DNA of 64,000 nt, from contig NZ_VOLO01000001.1 in the NCBI RefSeq assembly GCF_007954365.1, forward strand, positions 744,001 to 808,000. The letters are read 5' to 3'. Position numbers and translations under genes: made by a program. Source of the stretch: Frigoribacterium sp. ACAM 257 (GTDB lineage Bacteria > Actinomycetota > Actinomycetes > Actinomycetales > Microbacteriaceae). This document shows positions 1 through 8,339 of the stretch, piece by piece (within the stretch, counting starts at the first letter, position 1; each line of letters starts with the position of its first letter). Below the pieces are notes generated by a model. The model was given only the letters and a program-made list of their open reading frames with translations, did not search any database and was not told the DNA's origin.

Positions 1-990
1 CGCGACGTGCTGCACTACCTGATCGGCTCCGCCGACGTGCCCGCAAACGTCAACCGCACCTTCGACATCGGCGGCCCGGACGTGCTGCGCTACGGCCAGA
101 TGATGAACGGCTACGCGCTGGAGGCGGGCCTCGCGCAGCGCCCGATCGCCTCCCTGCCCGTCTTCACGCCCTGGCTCGCCTCGCAGTGGGTGAACCTGGT
201 CACGCCGATCCCGCGCGCCCTCGCGATCCCGATCATCGCCTCCCTGCAGTACGACTGCGTCGTCAGCGAGGACGACATCGACGACGTCGTCCCGCCGCCC
301 GCCGAGGGGCTGCTGCGCTACCGGGCCGCCGTCCGGCTGGCCCTGCAGCGCGAGAAGGACGGTGAGGTCGAGACCAGCTGGCAGGACTCGTCCGTCGCGG
401 GCGCCCCCAGCGACCTGCTGCCGAGCGACCCGGACTGGTCGGGGCACACCGTCTACACCGACGACCGCGAGACCGACTCGAGCGCGTCGCCGGAGGCGCT
501 CTGGCGAGTCGTCGAGGGCATCGGCGGAGAGAACGGCTGGTACTCGTTCCCGCTCGCCTGGGCCGCCCGCGGATGGATGGACCGCCTCGTCGGGGGAGTG
601 GGGCTCCGTCGTGGTCGCCGCAGCGCGACGTCGCTCCGGGTGGGCGACGCGCTCGACTGGTGGCGCGTCGAGACCCTCGAGCGCGGCAGGCTGCTGCGGC
701 TGCGCGCCGAGATGAAGGCCCCGGGGGGCGCCTGGCTCGAGATGCGCGTCACCCCGCGCGAGGGCGGCGGCTCGCACTACCGGCAGCGTGCCGTGTTCTT
801 CCCGCACGGACTCGGCGGCCGGTTGTACTGGTTCGCCATCCTGCCGTTCCACGGAGTGATCTTCAGCGGCATGCTGCGGCGGATCACGGCCACCGCCGCT
901 CGCGACGTGTCGGGCTCCGGCTCTGCGGGCGGCTCCCGGGGCGGCGAGCCCGTGGGGGCCGAGGTCGAGGCCGGCGTGGCGCGGTCGTGA
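1..990 (+). CDS. SDR-family oxidoreductase with C-terminal DUF2867 domain (5' partial)
   Basis: The reading frame is open from the first base of the window, so the N-terminal NAD(P)-binding Rossmann part lies outside. What remains is the end of an epimerase/NmrA-like SDR (an NRTFDIGGPDVLRYGQMM stretch, typical of the strand after the substrate pocket), followed from about residue 130 by a DUF2867-type domain. That domain shows a GENGWYSFPLAW block, then GDALDWWRVE and an aromatic-rich end (RLYWFAILPFHGVIF). SDR plus DUF2867 is a common actinobacterial architecture; the substrate is unknown. The TGA stop overlaps the GTG of the next gene in a GTGA junction, which suggests co-translation. The exact reaction cannot be inferred. 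Confidence 0.8.
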   Translation, partial: RDVLHYLIGSADVPANVNRTFDIGGPDVLRYGQMMNGYALEAGLAQRPIASLPVFTPWLASQWVNLVTPIPRALAIPIIASLQYDCVVSEDDIDDVVPPPAEGLLRYRAAVRLALQREKDGEVETSWQDSSVAGAPSDLLPSDPDWSGHTVYTDDRETDSSASPEALWRVVEGIGGENGWYSFPLAWAARGWMDRLVGGVGLRRGRRSATSLRVGDALDWWRVETLERGRLLRLRAEMKAPGGAWLEMRVTPREGGGSHYRQRAVFFPHGLGGRLYWFAILPFHGVIFSGMLRRITATAARDVSGSGSAGGSRGGEPVGAEVEAGVARS

Positions 991-1187
991 CCCTCACGGC
1001 CGTCCTGGCGGCCACGCCGACGCCGCTCTACCCGGCCGACCCCGGGGTCGGGTCGCCCGTGCCGCTCTGGCTCGGCGTGGCGTTCGGCGTGCTCGTCGTC
1101 GTCGCGTCGTTCGTCGTCCTGCTGCCGAGCGTCCGGCACGCCCTCGACCGCGTCGCCGCCCGGCGACCCCGCCGTTTCCGTCGCTGA
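987..1187 (+). CDS. Small single-pass membrane protein, unknown function
   Basis: This 66-residue protein starts at a GTG that shares a GTGA junction with the stop of the SDR gene, so it is probably translationally coupled to it. It has a short Thr/Ala/Pro-rich N-terminus, one strong hydrophobic helix (about residues 27-47, LWLGVAFGVLVVVASFVVLL) and a basic tail ending RRPRRFRR. By the positive-inside rule the tail would be cytoplasmic. No family was recognised. The main support for it being real is the overlap and the clean membrane topology. Confidence 0.55.
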   Translation: MTLTAVLAATPTPLYPADPGVGSPVPLWLGVAFGVLVVVASFVVLLPSVRHALDRVAARRPRRFRR

Positions 1188-1315
1188 CGCGCCTCGGGCT
1201 CCAGGGCCCCGCCACCGTGCGGGTCGTGCGCAGCCGGTCAGCGGTACGCTTCCCCGAGACGACACGCCGGGGGCCGTCCGGCCCCTCGGCACATCGACAC
1301 CACCCGGAGGTACCC

Positions 1316-1900
1316 ATGGCGCACGGCGAGAGACTGGTCTTCGTCGGAGACAGCACGACAGCAGGCGGCGACTGGTCGGCCTGGTTCCCTGACGACGAGG
1401 TCGTCGCCCTGGGCCGTGACGGCGACACGACGGCGACCCTGACGGAGCGGCTCGACGAGGTCGTCGCGGCACGGCCCGACTCGGTCGTCCTCCTGATCGG
1501 CAACGAGGACTTCACGGCCCGCCGCACCGTCGAGCAGGTCGTCCGTGGCGTGGAGTCGCTCATGGTCACGATGCGCCGCGAGCTCCCGGGGACGCGCCTG
1601 CTGCTGCAGTCGATCCTCCCGCGCACCGCGGACCAGGCACCCCGCATCCAGGACGCGAACCGGCACCTCCGACAGTTCTCGTCGACGGTCAGGGCCCAGT
1701 GGCTCGACCTGTGGCCGGCTCTCGCCGACGAGTCGGGCGAGGCCCTCCGCGCCGAGTTCACCACCGACGGCGTGCACCTGAGCGACGAGGGCTATCGTGC
1801 CTGGGTCGCCGAGCTCGTGCCCGGGCTCGAGCGGCTGCGCGGCGAGCCGCCGATGAGCCGCCCGCTCACGGTGCTGCACGTCCCCTACGACATCGACTGA
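1316..1900 (+). CDS. SGNH/GDSL-type hydrolase
   Basis: The 194-residue protein begins MAHGERLVFVGDSTTAGGDW. The GDS block carries the catalytic Ser of the SGNH family, and TDGVHLSDEGYRAW near residue 155 carries the DxxH Asp/His pair. The middle LLIGNEDF replaces the usual GxND block. The family hydrolyses esters of lipids or carbohydrates; no signal peptide is visible, so the protein is probably cytoplasmic. The ATG at 1316 is chosen because GGAGG lies 6 bases upstream; the frame is open further 5' but lacks a comparable site. The substrate is unknown. Confidence 0.8.
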   Translation: MAHGERLVFVGDSTTAGGDWSAWFPDDEVVALGRDGDTTATLTERLDEVVAARPDSVVLLIGNEDFTARRTVEQVVRGVESLMVTMRRELPGTRLLLQSILPRTADQAPRIQDANRHLRQFSSTVRAQWLDLWPALADESGEALRAEFTTDGVHLSDEGYRAWVAELVPGLERLRGEPPMSRPLTVLHVPYDID

Positions 1901-1992
1901 GGTGCACCCGTCCAGGAGGCGCCTCCACACCCGCCGCTAGGCTCTCCCGGGGCGCGATCGCGCCTTCCCGTGCATCGACGAGAGGCGGCTCC

Positions 1993-2373
1993 GTGCCCAC
2001 GCCCCAGGCCCCCGACTTCCTCCGCCCGGCCCTCGCGCCGGGCCTGCTGGGCGCCGTCGTCCTGACGGTCGGGGCCTTCCTGCTCGACTCCGACACGTTC
2101 ACCGTCGTCCGCTACGTCGTCGCGATCCTGGCCCTGATCATGGCGGTGTTCGCCTGGCGTGGTCGTGCCTGGTGGGCGGTCGTGCTCCTCGGCGCGGTCG
2201 CCGTGCTCTGGAACCCCGTCGTCGTCGTGCCCCTGAGCGGCCAGCCCTGGGCCGCGATGCAGTTCGCGGCGGCCGTCGTCTTCATCGTCGCGGGCGTCCG
2301 CACCAAGGTCCCGAACACCGAGGCGGGCCGCGGCGCCGGAGGTGGTCGTCCCGCTCAGGGACGACGTCGCTGA
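1993..2373 (+). CDS. Small multi-pass membrane protein (DUF6804-like)
   Basis: A 126-residue protein with a GTG start and four hydrophobic segments (about residues 16-34, 37-55, 60-80 and 88-104), including FTVVRYVVAILALIMAVFAW and WNPVVVVPLSGQPW. The layout resembles small actinobacterial DUF6804 membrane proteins, although this is a judgement from pattern and not from a search. The C-terminus is Gly/Arg-rich and polar. It stands alone between the SGNH hydrolase and the Stealth gene. Function unknown. Confidence 0.65.
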   Translation: MPTPQAPDFLRPALAPGLLGAVVLTVGAFLLDSDTFTVVRYVVAILALIMAVFAWRGRAWWAVVLLGAVAVLWNPVVVVPLSGQPWAAMQFAAAVVFIVAGVRTKVPNTEAGRGAGGGRPAQGRRR

Positions 2374-2473
2374 CCAGCCGCCGGCCCCCTGGACGCGGCC
2401 CGCTCCGCAGACCGCTAAATTAGGTCACGACGTGCACAGCCTGCCCGAGGCGAGCACAGGAAGTTGAGCCTAG

Positions 2474-4105
2474 ATGGTCACCGAGATCACCGGAACGACG
2501 GAGAGTCCGCTCCTGACCCCCCGTCCTCGAGCCGGTGGTCTGGACCGCGACGACGTCGTGGTGCGCAAGGGCCAGTTCACGCTCCTCAACGGCCATCTCA
2601 CGCCGCAGCAGTCGATGATCGAGGACTTGCTGTTCATCCGTCAGGTGCTCGACGAGGCCGAGGTGCCGTTCCTGCTCGTCCGCGGCAACGACGTCCGGCC
2701 CGTGATCGCCGTCGACACCGTCCACCGTGCCGCGTTCGCCGCCGCCATGGCCGAGGCCGCCGCGACGGAGCCCTTCTACGCCAAGCCCCCCAAGGGCCAG
2801 GCTGTCCTCGTGTCCGAGGGCGGGCTCGAGTCCGAGGACGACCGCATCTTCCGGCTCTACCGACCGCGCGTCGAGCCCATCGGACGGCTCCGCTACGGCG
2901 CGGGCACGGCCGTCCAGGTCGAGTTCTGGATCCTCACCGACGACCAGGTGCTCGTCCCGGTCGAGAACGCGCTCATGCGCACCGACCTGCCTCGCTCCGA
3001 GGCCGTCGAGGAGACAGTCGAGCGCTACGGCATGCAGTGGCCCACCCTCGCGCACATGTTCGACGACCACGCCACGGACATCACCTTCGACGTGGACATC
3101 GTCTTCTCGTGGGTCGACGGCAACTCGGTCGAGTACCAGCGCGCCCGGGCAGCCAAGGCGAAGAGCCACGTGGTCGGCGAGGGCGACGACGCCCCCGCGC
3201 GGTTCCGGCAGATCGACGAGCTCAAGTACGCCCTGCGCTCCGTCTACATGTTCGCGCCGTGGGTGCGCAACATCTACATCGCGACCGACTCGCCCGTGCC
3301 CGAGTGGCTGGGCGACCACCCCCGGGTCCGTGTCGTCCGCAGCGAGGAGTTCTTCTCCGACCTGTCCTGGCTGCCGACCCACAACTCGCAGGCCGTGGAG
3401 TCGCAGCTGCACCACATCGAGGGCCTCAGCGAGCACTTCCTCTACTCCAACGACGACATGTTCTTCGGTCGACCCGTCGCTCCGTCGATGTTCTTCTCAC
3501 CCGGCTCCGTGTCGAAGTTCATCGAGGCCGACACCCGGATCGGCCTGGGGCTGAACAACCCCGACCGCAGCGGCTTCGAGAACGCCGCGCGGGTGAACCG
3601 CCGCCTCCTGCAGCAGCGCTTCGGCCGCGTCACGACGCGGCACCTCGAGCACACGGCGGCGCCGCTCCGCCGCAGCGTCATGTTCGAGATGGAGCACGAA
3701 TTCGCCGACGACTTCGCCGCCACGGGCGCCAGCCCGTTCCGCGCGAAGGAGAACATCTCGGTCACCAACTCGCTCTACCACTACTACTCGCTGATGACGG
3801 GGCGGGCGATCGTCCAGGAGAACGCGAAGGTGGCCTACGTCGACACCACGATGGTGTCGGGGCTCGCGTCGCTCTCCGAGGTGCTCAAGAAGCGCTCGTT
3901 CGACTTCTTCTGCCTGAACGACGGGAGCTTCCCCGAGGTCACCGACGAGGAGCGCACCGGCACCGTCACGGACTTCCTCGAGCGGTACTTCCCGTTCGCG
4001 GCGCCGTGGGAGCAGGCCGAGATGGACCGCATCGCCCGCGAGGCCGCCGAGCAGGAGCGCCGCACGCTCCGGGCCGGCGGCCCCCAGGGCAGCATCGAGT
4101 CCTAG
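2474..4105 (+). CDS. Stealth-family sugar-phosphate transferase
   Basis: A 543-residue protein with all four Stealth blocks. CR1 is near residue 205 (VDIVFSWVDGNSVEYQ). CR2 runs from about 245 to 345 (DELKYALRSVYMFAPW, THNSQAVESQLHHI, FLYSNDDMFFG). CR3 is near 380-430 (the HTAAPLRRS region) and a short CR4 near 475 (FFCLNDGS). Stealth proteins transfer hexose-1-phosphates to surface glycans, as in capsule or phosphoglycan synthesis; the ND-D motif in CR2 is typical. The first 200 residues are a less conserved N-terminal extension. The ATG at 2474 follows AGGAAG by 10 bases. An AT-rich TAAATT at 2416-2421 is a possible -10. No capsule genes are adjacent, so it acts as an orphan locus here. Confidence 0.9.
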   Translation: MVTEITGTTESPLLTPRPRAGGLDRDDVVVRKGQFTLLNGHLTPQQSMIEDLLFIRQVLDEAEVPFLLVRGNDVRPVIAVDTVHRAAFAAAMAEAAATEPFYAKPPKGQAVLVSEGGLESEDDRIFRLYRPRVEPIGRLRYGAGTAVQVEFWILTDDQVLVPVENALMRTDLPRSEAVEETVERYGMQWPTLAHMFDDHATDITFDVDIVFSWVDGNSVEYQRARAAKAKSHVVGEGDDAPARFRQIDELKYALRSVYMFAPWVRNIYIATDSPVPEWLGDHPRVRVVRSEEFFSDLSWLPTHNSQAVESQLHHIEGLSEHFLYSNDDMFFGRPVAPSMFFSPGSVSKFIEADTRIGLGLNNPDRSGFENAARVNRRLLQQRFGRVTTRHLEHTAAPLRRSVMFEMEHEFADDFAATGASPFRAKENISVTNSLYHYYSLMTGRAIVQENAKVAYVDTTMVSGLASLSEVLKKRSFDFFCLNDGSFPEVTDEERTGTVTDFLERYFPFAAPWEQAEMDRIAREAAEQERRTLRAGGPQGSIES

Positions 4106-4641
4106 GAGGCGGGCGTCGCGCCGGTACGACCGCCGGCGGCGTCCTCGCGCCGACCTCCGCCTCGGAGCTCGCCCGCGGCGGTGAACCGCGCGCCGGGCTC
4201 GTCCGAGAGCCCGGCGTCGATGCGGCCTCGCATCTCGTCGCTGATCGGCGGGAGCGCGTCCCGGGGGAACCACCGCGCCTCCGTGTTCTCGCCGTCGGCC
4301 GGGGCGGGCTCGCCCGAGACCCAGCGCAGGGCGAAGGTGTGGTCGAGGTAGCTCGCCTGGTCGCCGTTCGGGTAGACGACGACCCCGGTGACCCCGACGG
4401 CCGCGAGACGGACGGGCTCGGCCGTCACGTCCGCCTCCTCGAGGACCTCGCGGGCGGCCGCGTCCGCAGGGTGCTCACCCGGGTCGACGATGCCGGTGAC
4501 CGGGGTCCACGCGCCGGTGTCCGAGCGGCGGACCATGAGCACCTCGTCGCCCTTCGTCACCACGGCCGTCACGCCCGAGAGCCAGAGCGGGGCGGTGCCG
4601 ACGGCCGCGCGGAGGGACAGGACGAAGTCGGGAGTGGCCAT
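4102..4641 (-). CDS. Nudix hydrolase
   Basis: A 179-residue protein with a Nudix box at about residues 49-71: G-x5-E-x7-REVLEEADV, preceded by VLMVRRSDTGAWTPVTG. The REVLEE core holds the metal-binding Glu residues; the usual Gly after EE-x is Ala. The family cleaves nucleoside diphosphates linked to another moiety. The last 30 residues are Gly/Arg-rich and probably disordered. It converges on the Stealth gene, and the two stop codons share the palindrome CTAG (4102-4105). The exact substrate cannot be told. Confidence 0.88.
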   Translation of the reverse strand: MATPDFVLSLRAAVGTAPLWLSGVTAVVTKGDEVLMVRRSDTGAWTPVTGIVDPGEHPADAAAREVLEEADVTAEPVRLAAVGVTGVVVYPNGDQASYLDHTFALRWVSGEPAPADGENTEARWFPRDALPPISDEMRGRIDAGLSDEPGARFTAAGELRGGGRREDAAGGRTGATPAS

Positions 4642-4693
4642 GCCCCGAGCCTACTGAGGCGCCCCGCGGCGGCTCCTCGGGTCGCGTTCCGGT

Positions 4694-4764
4694 CGAGGGC
4701 GGGTCATCTCGGCCGAGGGCGGGTCCGGCGTGACCCGCCCTCGAGGCAGGCGACCCGCCCTCGA
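4694..4764. repeat. Four-copy 12-13 bp repeat, two direct and two inverted
   Basis: CGAGGGCGGGTC occurs at 4694-4705 and 4714-4725, and its complement GACCCGCCCTCG at 4732-4743 and 4752-4763. Start spacings are about 18-21 bp, close to two helical turns. The block fills the gap between the divergent Nudix (start 4641) and MpaB (start 4810) genes. It can fold as nested hairpins or offer four binding sites to a dimeric regulator. No matching known operator is recognised. Confidence 0.85.
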
Positions 4765-4809
4765 CGGGTTCGCGGCGGCGACACGGGGCGGCAGTCCTAG
4801 GCTGGGCCG

Positions 4810-5616
4810 GTGCACGAGGACCAGGTGAGGCGCGGCCGCGACGTGCGCGGCATGCGCGACATGGCGGGGGAGGCCCTGCTGCTCGGCGCGGGCGGACGCG
4901 CCATCCTGCTCCAGCTCGCCTGCCCGGGCGTCGGCCACGGCGTGGCCGAGCACAGCGACTTCGTCGACCGGCCGCTGCAGCGCCTGCACGGCACGATGAC
5001 CTACCTCTACGCGATCGTCTACGGCAGCGACGGGGAGGCCGCGGCGGTGCGCCGTCTCGTCGACCGGGCGCACGCGCCGGTCCGCAGCGACGCCTCCTCG
5101 TCCGTGGCCTACGACGCGCACGACCCGCAGCTGCAGCTCTGGGTCGCCGCCACGCTCTACGACTCCGCCGTCGACCTGTACGAGCGCGTGTACGGCGCCA
5201 TCGCCGCCCCCGAGGCCGTCTACCGCGACTACGAGCTCGTCGGGACGGCCCTGCAGCTGCCTCCCGGGGCCTGGCCCGCCGACCGCGCCGCGTTCCGTCT
5301 CTGGTGGGACGCCCGTCTCGACGAGCTCGTCGTCGACGACGTCACGCGCGACGTGGCGCACCAGCTGCTGCACCCGCGGGCCGTGCCCCTCGCGCTGTGG
5401 CTCGCCATGCCGCTCGCCCGGCTCGTGACGACGGGGCTCCTGCCTGCGAGCCTGCGCCAGGCGTTCCGCCTCCCGTGGGGGCCCGTCAGGGCTCGGGCCT
5501 TCGACGCGGTGCTGCTGGTGTGCCGCATCGTCGTGCCGCGGTTGCCCGCTCGGCTGCGGCACGTGCTCCGGGACCACTACCTGCGGCGGCTGCGCGCGTA
5601 CCTCACACGCGGCTGA
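4810..5616 (+). CDS. MpaB-family (DUF2236) oxygenase-like protein
   Basis: A 268-residue protein with the DUF2236/MpaB pattern: HGTMTYLYAIVYGS near residue 60, then YDAHDPQLQLWVAATLYDSAVDLYERVYG near 98-126 and a DxxVRDVAHQLL-like helix. The His residues in HGT, AHDP and AHQLL are candidate haem or metal ligands of this family, whose founding member MpaB' is an oxygenase in fungal mycophenolic acid synthesis. The all-helical sequence has no signal peptide. The GTG at 4810 is the first start after the repeat-rich promoter region. The bacterial substrate is unknown. Confidence 0.8.
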   Translation: MHEDQVRRGRDVRGMRDMAGEALLLGAGGRAILLQLACPGVGHGVAEHSDFVDRPLQRLHGTMTYLYAIVYGSDGEAAAVRRLVDRAHAPVRSDASSSVAYDAHDPQLQLWVAATLYDSAVDLYERVYGAIAAPEAVYRDYELVGTALQLPPGAWPADRAAFRLWWDARLDELVVDDVTRDVAHQLLHPRAVPLALWLAMPLARLVTTGLLPASLRQAFRLPWGPVRARAFDAVLLVCRIVVPRLPARLRHVLRDHYLRRLRAYLTRG

Positions 5617-5690
5617 CCTGGGTCCGCTCGCGCACGGCGAACCGGGTGATGAGCCGCGGCGGCACGTGCGCGGCGGCACACGCGCTCGGA

Positions 5691-5818
5691 GCGTGTCGAG
5701 CCCGGAGCGTGTCGAGCTCAGTGCGTGTCCAACTCAGTGCGTGTCGACTTCAGAGCGTGTCGAGCTCAGTGCGTGTCGAACTCAGTGCGTGTCGACTTCA
5801 GAGCGTGTCGATCGGACC
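5691..5818. repeat. 16-bp tandem repeat, eight units, with 48-bp higher-order period
   Basis: Units start at 5691, 5707, 5723, 5739, 5755, 5771, 5787 and 5803 with the consensus GCGTGTCGANYTCAGT (the seventh and eighth bases of each arm vary). Units 2-4 and 5-7 are almost identical 48-bp blocks, differing at one base (C5730 versus G5778). This shows a recent block duplication on top of older 16-bp expansion. The array lies between convergent genes, and the stop codon of the phosphoesterase (5798-5800) falls inside unit 7. There are no spacers, so it is not a CRISPR array. Confidence 0.95.
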
Positions 5819-6763
5819 GGTCAGCGCGAGGTCGCGCACGACCGGCACGGGCGCGGTGTCCGTACGGCGGTGCCGGGGCGCGGCCGGCTCGATCCGCACC
5901 CCCGCGACGGCCAGGCGCTCGGCCGTGGACTCGCTGGAGACCGGCTCGCCCACCGTGTCGTAGGTGCCCATCGGGACGACCGAGTGCACGACCGTGTCGC
6001 GATAGAGGTGCACGAGGTTGAACGACTGGGCGCCGTCGCGGCCGCGGGTGCCGCCGAGGCGCGCGTTGAGGTCCTGGGTGTAGCAGGTGGCCGAGGCGAC
6101 GCTGACCGGGACGCCCGCGAACATCGCCGTCGTCGAGAAGTGCAGATGACCGGCGATGACGGTGCGCACGTCGCTGCCCTCGATGACCTCGGCCAACGAG
6201 GCCTGGTCGCGCAGCTCGACGAGCACGCTGAGGTCCTGCACGGAGGGGACCGGCGGGTGGTGCATGGCGATGATCGTGCCGTCGGGGGCGGGGGTGCTGA
6301 GCTCCTCGGCCAGCCAGTCGAGCTGGGCGCCGCTGAGCTCGCCGTGGTGGTGCCCGGGCACGCTCGTGTCGAGCGTGATGACCCGGAGGCCGTTGACGTC
6401 GTACACGAGGTCGACGGGCCGGTCGGAGGGGAGCTGCCCGAAGAGCTGCTCGCGGAAGGCGCCGCGCTCGTCGTGGTTGCCCATGGCCCAGATGACCTGG
6501 GCGCCGAGCCGCTCGGCTGCGGGCTCGAGCAGTGCCCGGAGCTTGCGGTACGCCTCCGGCTCGCCCTTGTCGGTGAGGTCGCCCGTGAGGACGATCGCCT
6601 CGGGACGGACGCCCGACGCCTCGATCTCGCGGACGATCTGGCCGAGGCGGGCCTCGCTGTCGACGGCCCCGTAGAGGGGCCCGTCGCCTCCGACGAGGTG
6701 CGTGTCGCTGAGGTGCAGGACGAAGTGGTCTGGCCGGGGGTGCTCGGCCGTCCGGAGATCCAT
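5798..6763 (-). CDS. Metallophosphoesterase, CpdA/Rv0805-like cyclic nucleotide phosphodiesterase
   Basis: A protein of about 321 residues with the full calcineurin-like motif set: [34 protein letters not shown] and IAGHLHFS. These supply the binuclear metal site of class III phosphodiesterases such as CpdA and mycobacterial Rv0805. It probably hydrolyses cAMP or other phosphodiesters in the cytoplasm. The ATG at 6763 is preferred because GAGAG lies 5 bases upstream; an in-frame ATG at 6775 has no such site. The 3' end and stop lie inside a 16-bp tandem array. It stands alone, with the promoter in 6764-6960. Confidence 0.85.
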   Translation of the reverse strand: MDLRTAEHPRPDHFVLHLSDTHLVGGDGPLYGAVDSEARLGQIVREIEASGVRPEAIVLTGDLTDKGEPEAYRKLRALLEPAAERLGAQVIWAMGNHDERGAFREQLFGQLPSDRPVDLVYDVNGLRVITLDTSVPGHHHGELSGAQLDWLAEELSTPAPDGTIIAMHHPPVPSVQDLSVLVELRDQASLAEVIEGSDVRTVIAGHLHFSTTAMFAGVPVSVASATCYTQDLNARLGGTRGRDGAQSFNLVHLYRDTVVHSVVPMGTYDTVGEPVSSESTAERLAVAGVRIEPAAPRHRRTDTAPVPVVRDLALTGPIDTL

Positions 6764-6965
6764 GAGTGCTCTCATTCGATGTCACCGACGGGGGCCTCGG
6801 GATCGGGACCCTCGTTGTGTGTTCGACACCAGTCCATCATCCGGTAGCTCCGCGTGGGGTGAACGGACCTGCGTGTTCCGGTGAACGGTGGGCGAACTCA
6901 GGGCCGGACCCGAGGCGGCAGCGCGCAGGAGGTGCGGCCGGAGGCCCCGGGACCGGCCCGGTGAC

Positions 6966-6995
6966 CAGGCGGTGCGGGTGCAGATGGTGCGGGTG
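6966..6995. repeat. 15-bp tandem duplication next to the alcohol dehydrogenase stop
   Basis: CAGGCGGTGCGGGTG (6966-6980) and CAGATGGTGCGGGTG (6981-6995) differ at two bases and end 2 bases before the TGA (6998-7000, minus strand) of the alcohol dehydrogenase gene. It is one of several stop-proximal tandem repeats in the window. Confidence 0.85.
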
Positions 6996-6997
6996 GG

Positions 6998-8173
6998 TCA
7001 GGGCTTGAGGACGACCTTGATGCAGCCGTCCTCCTTCTTCTTGAAGAGCTCGTACATCTCGGGCGCACGGTCGAGGGGCACCGGGTGCGTCGTGAGGTCC
7101 TCGGTGCCGAGCGGGTCGGACGGGTCCTCGACGAGGGGCATCAGCGTGTCCATCCACTTGTGGACGTTGCACTGGCCCATCCGGATGGTGATCTGCTTGT
7201 CGAAGAGCGTGAGGAACGGCGTCGGGTCGGCGGTCCCGCCGTAGACGCCGCTGAGCGAGACGGTGCCGCCGCGGCGGACGACCTCGAAGGCGAGGTGCAT
7301 CGCGCTGAGGCTGTCGACGCCGGCCTTCTGCATCAGCGCCTGGCCGACCTTGTCAGGAAGCGCCGCCGCGAACTTCTGCACCATGCTCACGCCGCCGTGG
7401 TCGTGGGCCTCCATGCCGACTGCGTCCACCACGGAGTCGGGTCCGCGGTCGTCGGTCATGCCCTTGACGACGTCGGCGACGTCCTTGGTCAGGTCGAGGA
7501 CCTCCACGCCGTGGCGCTCGGCCATCGCGCGACGCTCGGGGACGGGATCGACGCCGATGACGCGGAAGCCCTTGTGGACGCCGATGCGCGCGGCGAACTG
7601 GCCGACCGGGCCGAGGCCGAGGACGACGAGGGTGCCGCCCTCGGGGACGTGTGCGTACTCGACGCCCTGCCAGGCGGTGGGCAGGATGTCGCTGAGGAAC
7701 AGGTAGCGCTCGTCGGCGAGGTCGTGACCGACCTTGACGAGGTTGGCGTCGGCGAGCTTGATGCGCAGCTGCTCGGCCTGGCCGCCGGGCACCTGGCCGT
7801 AGAGCTTGGTGTAGCCGTAGAGGGTCGCACCCGAGCCGTACTCGGTGACCTGGGTCGTCTCGCACTGCGAGAAGAGGCCGCGCTGGCACATGAAGCACTC
7901 GCGGCAGGCGATGACGAAGGGGACGACGACGCGGTCCCCGACCTGGATGCGCGACACGGCGGAGCCGACCGCGGTGACGACGCCCATGGTCTCGTGGCCG
8001 AGCACGTCGCCCTTGTCGAGGTAGGGGTCGAAGACGTCGTAGAGGTGCAGGTCGCTGCCGCAGATCGCGGCGGAGGTGACCTTGATGACCGCGTCGGTGG
8101 GGTCGACGATCTGCGGGTCGGGCACCTCGGTCACGGCGACGTCGGCGATGGACTGGTAGGTGAGAGCCTTCAT
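6998..8173 (-). CDS. Zinc-dependent alcohol dehydrogenase, glutathione-independent formaldehyde dehydrogenase-like
   Basis: A 391-residue medium-chain dehydrogenase. Catalytic zinc ligands are Cys38 (AAICGSDLH) and His60-Glu61 (LGHETMG). Structural zinc ligands are Cys90, Cys93, Cys96 and Cys104 in CRECFMCQRGLFSQC. The Rossmann motif VLGLGPVGQFAA lies near residue 185. An extended loop and the DxVGMEAHDHGG segment match the FDH-like MDR subgroup often annotated as a formaldehyde or broad-range alcohol dehydrogenase. It probably oxidises an alcohol or aldehyde adduct with NAD. A palindrome at 8221-8238 lies 48 bp upstream and may be an operator. The physiological substrate is unknown. Confidence 0.88.
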   Translation of the reverse strand: MKALTYQSIADVAVTEVPDPQIVDPTDAVIKVTSAAICGSDLHLYDVFDPYLDKGDVLGHETMGVVTAVGSAVSRIQVGDRVVVPFVIACRECFMCQRGLFSQCETTQVTEYGSGATLYGYTKLYGQVPGGQAEQLRIKLADANLVKVGHDLADERYLFLSDILPTAWQGVEYAHVPEGGTLVVLGLGPVGQFAARIGVHKGFRVIGVDPVPERRAMAERHGVEVLDLTKDVADVVKGMTDDRGPDSVVDAVGMEAHDHGGVSMVQKFAAALPDKVGQALMQKAGVDSLSAMHLAFEVVRRGGTVSLSGVYGGTADPTPFLTLFDKQITIRMGQCNVHKWMDTLMPLVEDPSDPLGTEDLTTHPVPLDRAPEMYELFKKKEDGCIKVVLKP

Positions 8174-8220
8174 CCGCCCCGTCTACGCCGGGGGACCGGG
8201 AGCCCCCTGGGCCGAGGGGT

Positions 8221-8238
8221 ACACGACTTTCGTCGTGT
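8221..8238. promoter_or_regulatory. Perfect palindrome upstream of the alcohol dehydrogenase gene
   Basis: ACACGAC-TTTC-GTCGTGT, 7-bp perfect arms with a 4-base spacer, lies 48-65 bases upstream of the dehydrogenase start (8173, minus strand). Its position suits a repressor or activator site. It could also be a short hairpin in the tail of the rpmA transcript. No factor is assigned. Confidence 0.45.
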
Positions 8239-8271
8239 TGCGGACGACCTGCGAGGTGCATGCCGGGACGA

Positions 8272-8309
8272 CGACGGCGGCCGCCCCCGTGAGGGGACGA
8301 CCGCCGTCG
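8272..8309 (-). terminator. Hairpin terminator downstream of rpmA
   Basis: CGACGGCGG (8272-8280) pairs perfectly with CCGCCGTCG (8301-8309), starting 31 bases after the rpmA stop on the minus strand. No U-tract follows, as is usual for high-GC actinobacterial hairpins. Confidence 0.7.
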
Positions 8310-8339
8310 GACGGTGCCGCGCGTGCGCGGGACCGGGTG

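Noticed and set aside
5691-5818. CRISPR-like array.
   Set aside because: Units are 16 bp and directly adjacent with no unique spacers, and no cas genes are near; it is a plain tandem repeat.
6811-6826. A possible LexA box before the phosphoesterase gene (GTGTGTTCGA shared with the two real boxes).
   Set aside because: Only the right half matches; the left six bases CTCGTT do not agree with TCGAAC at any position.
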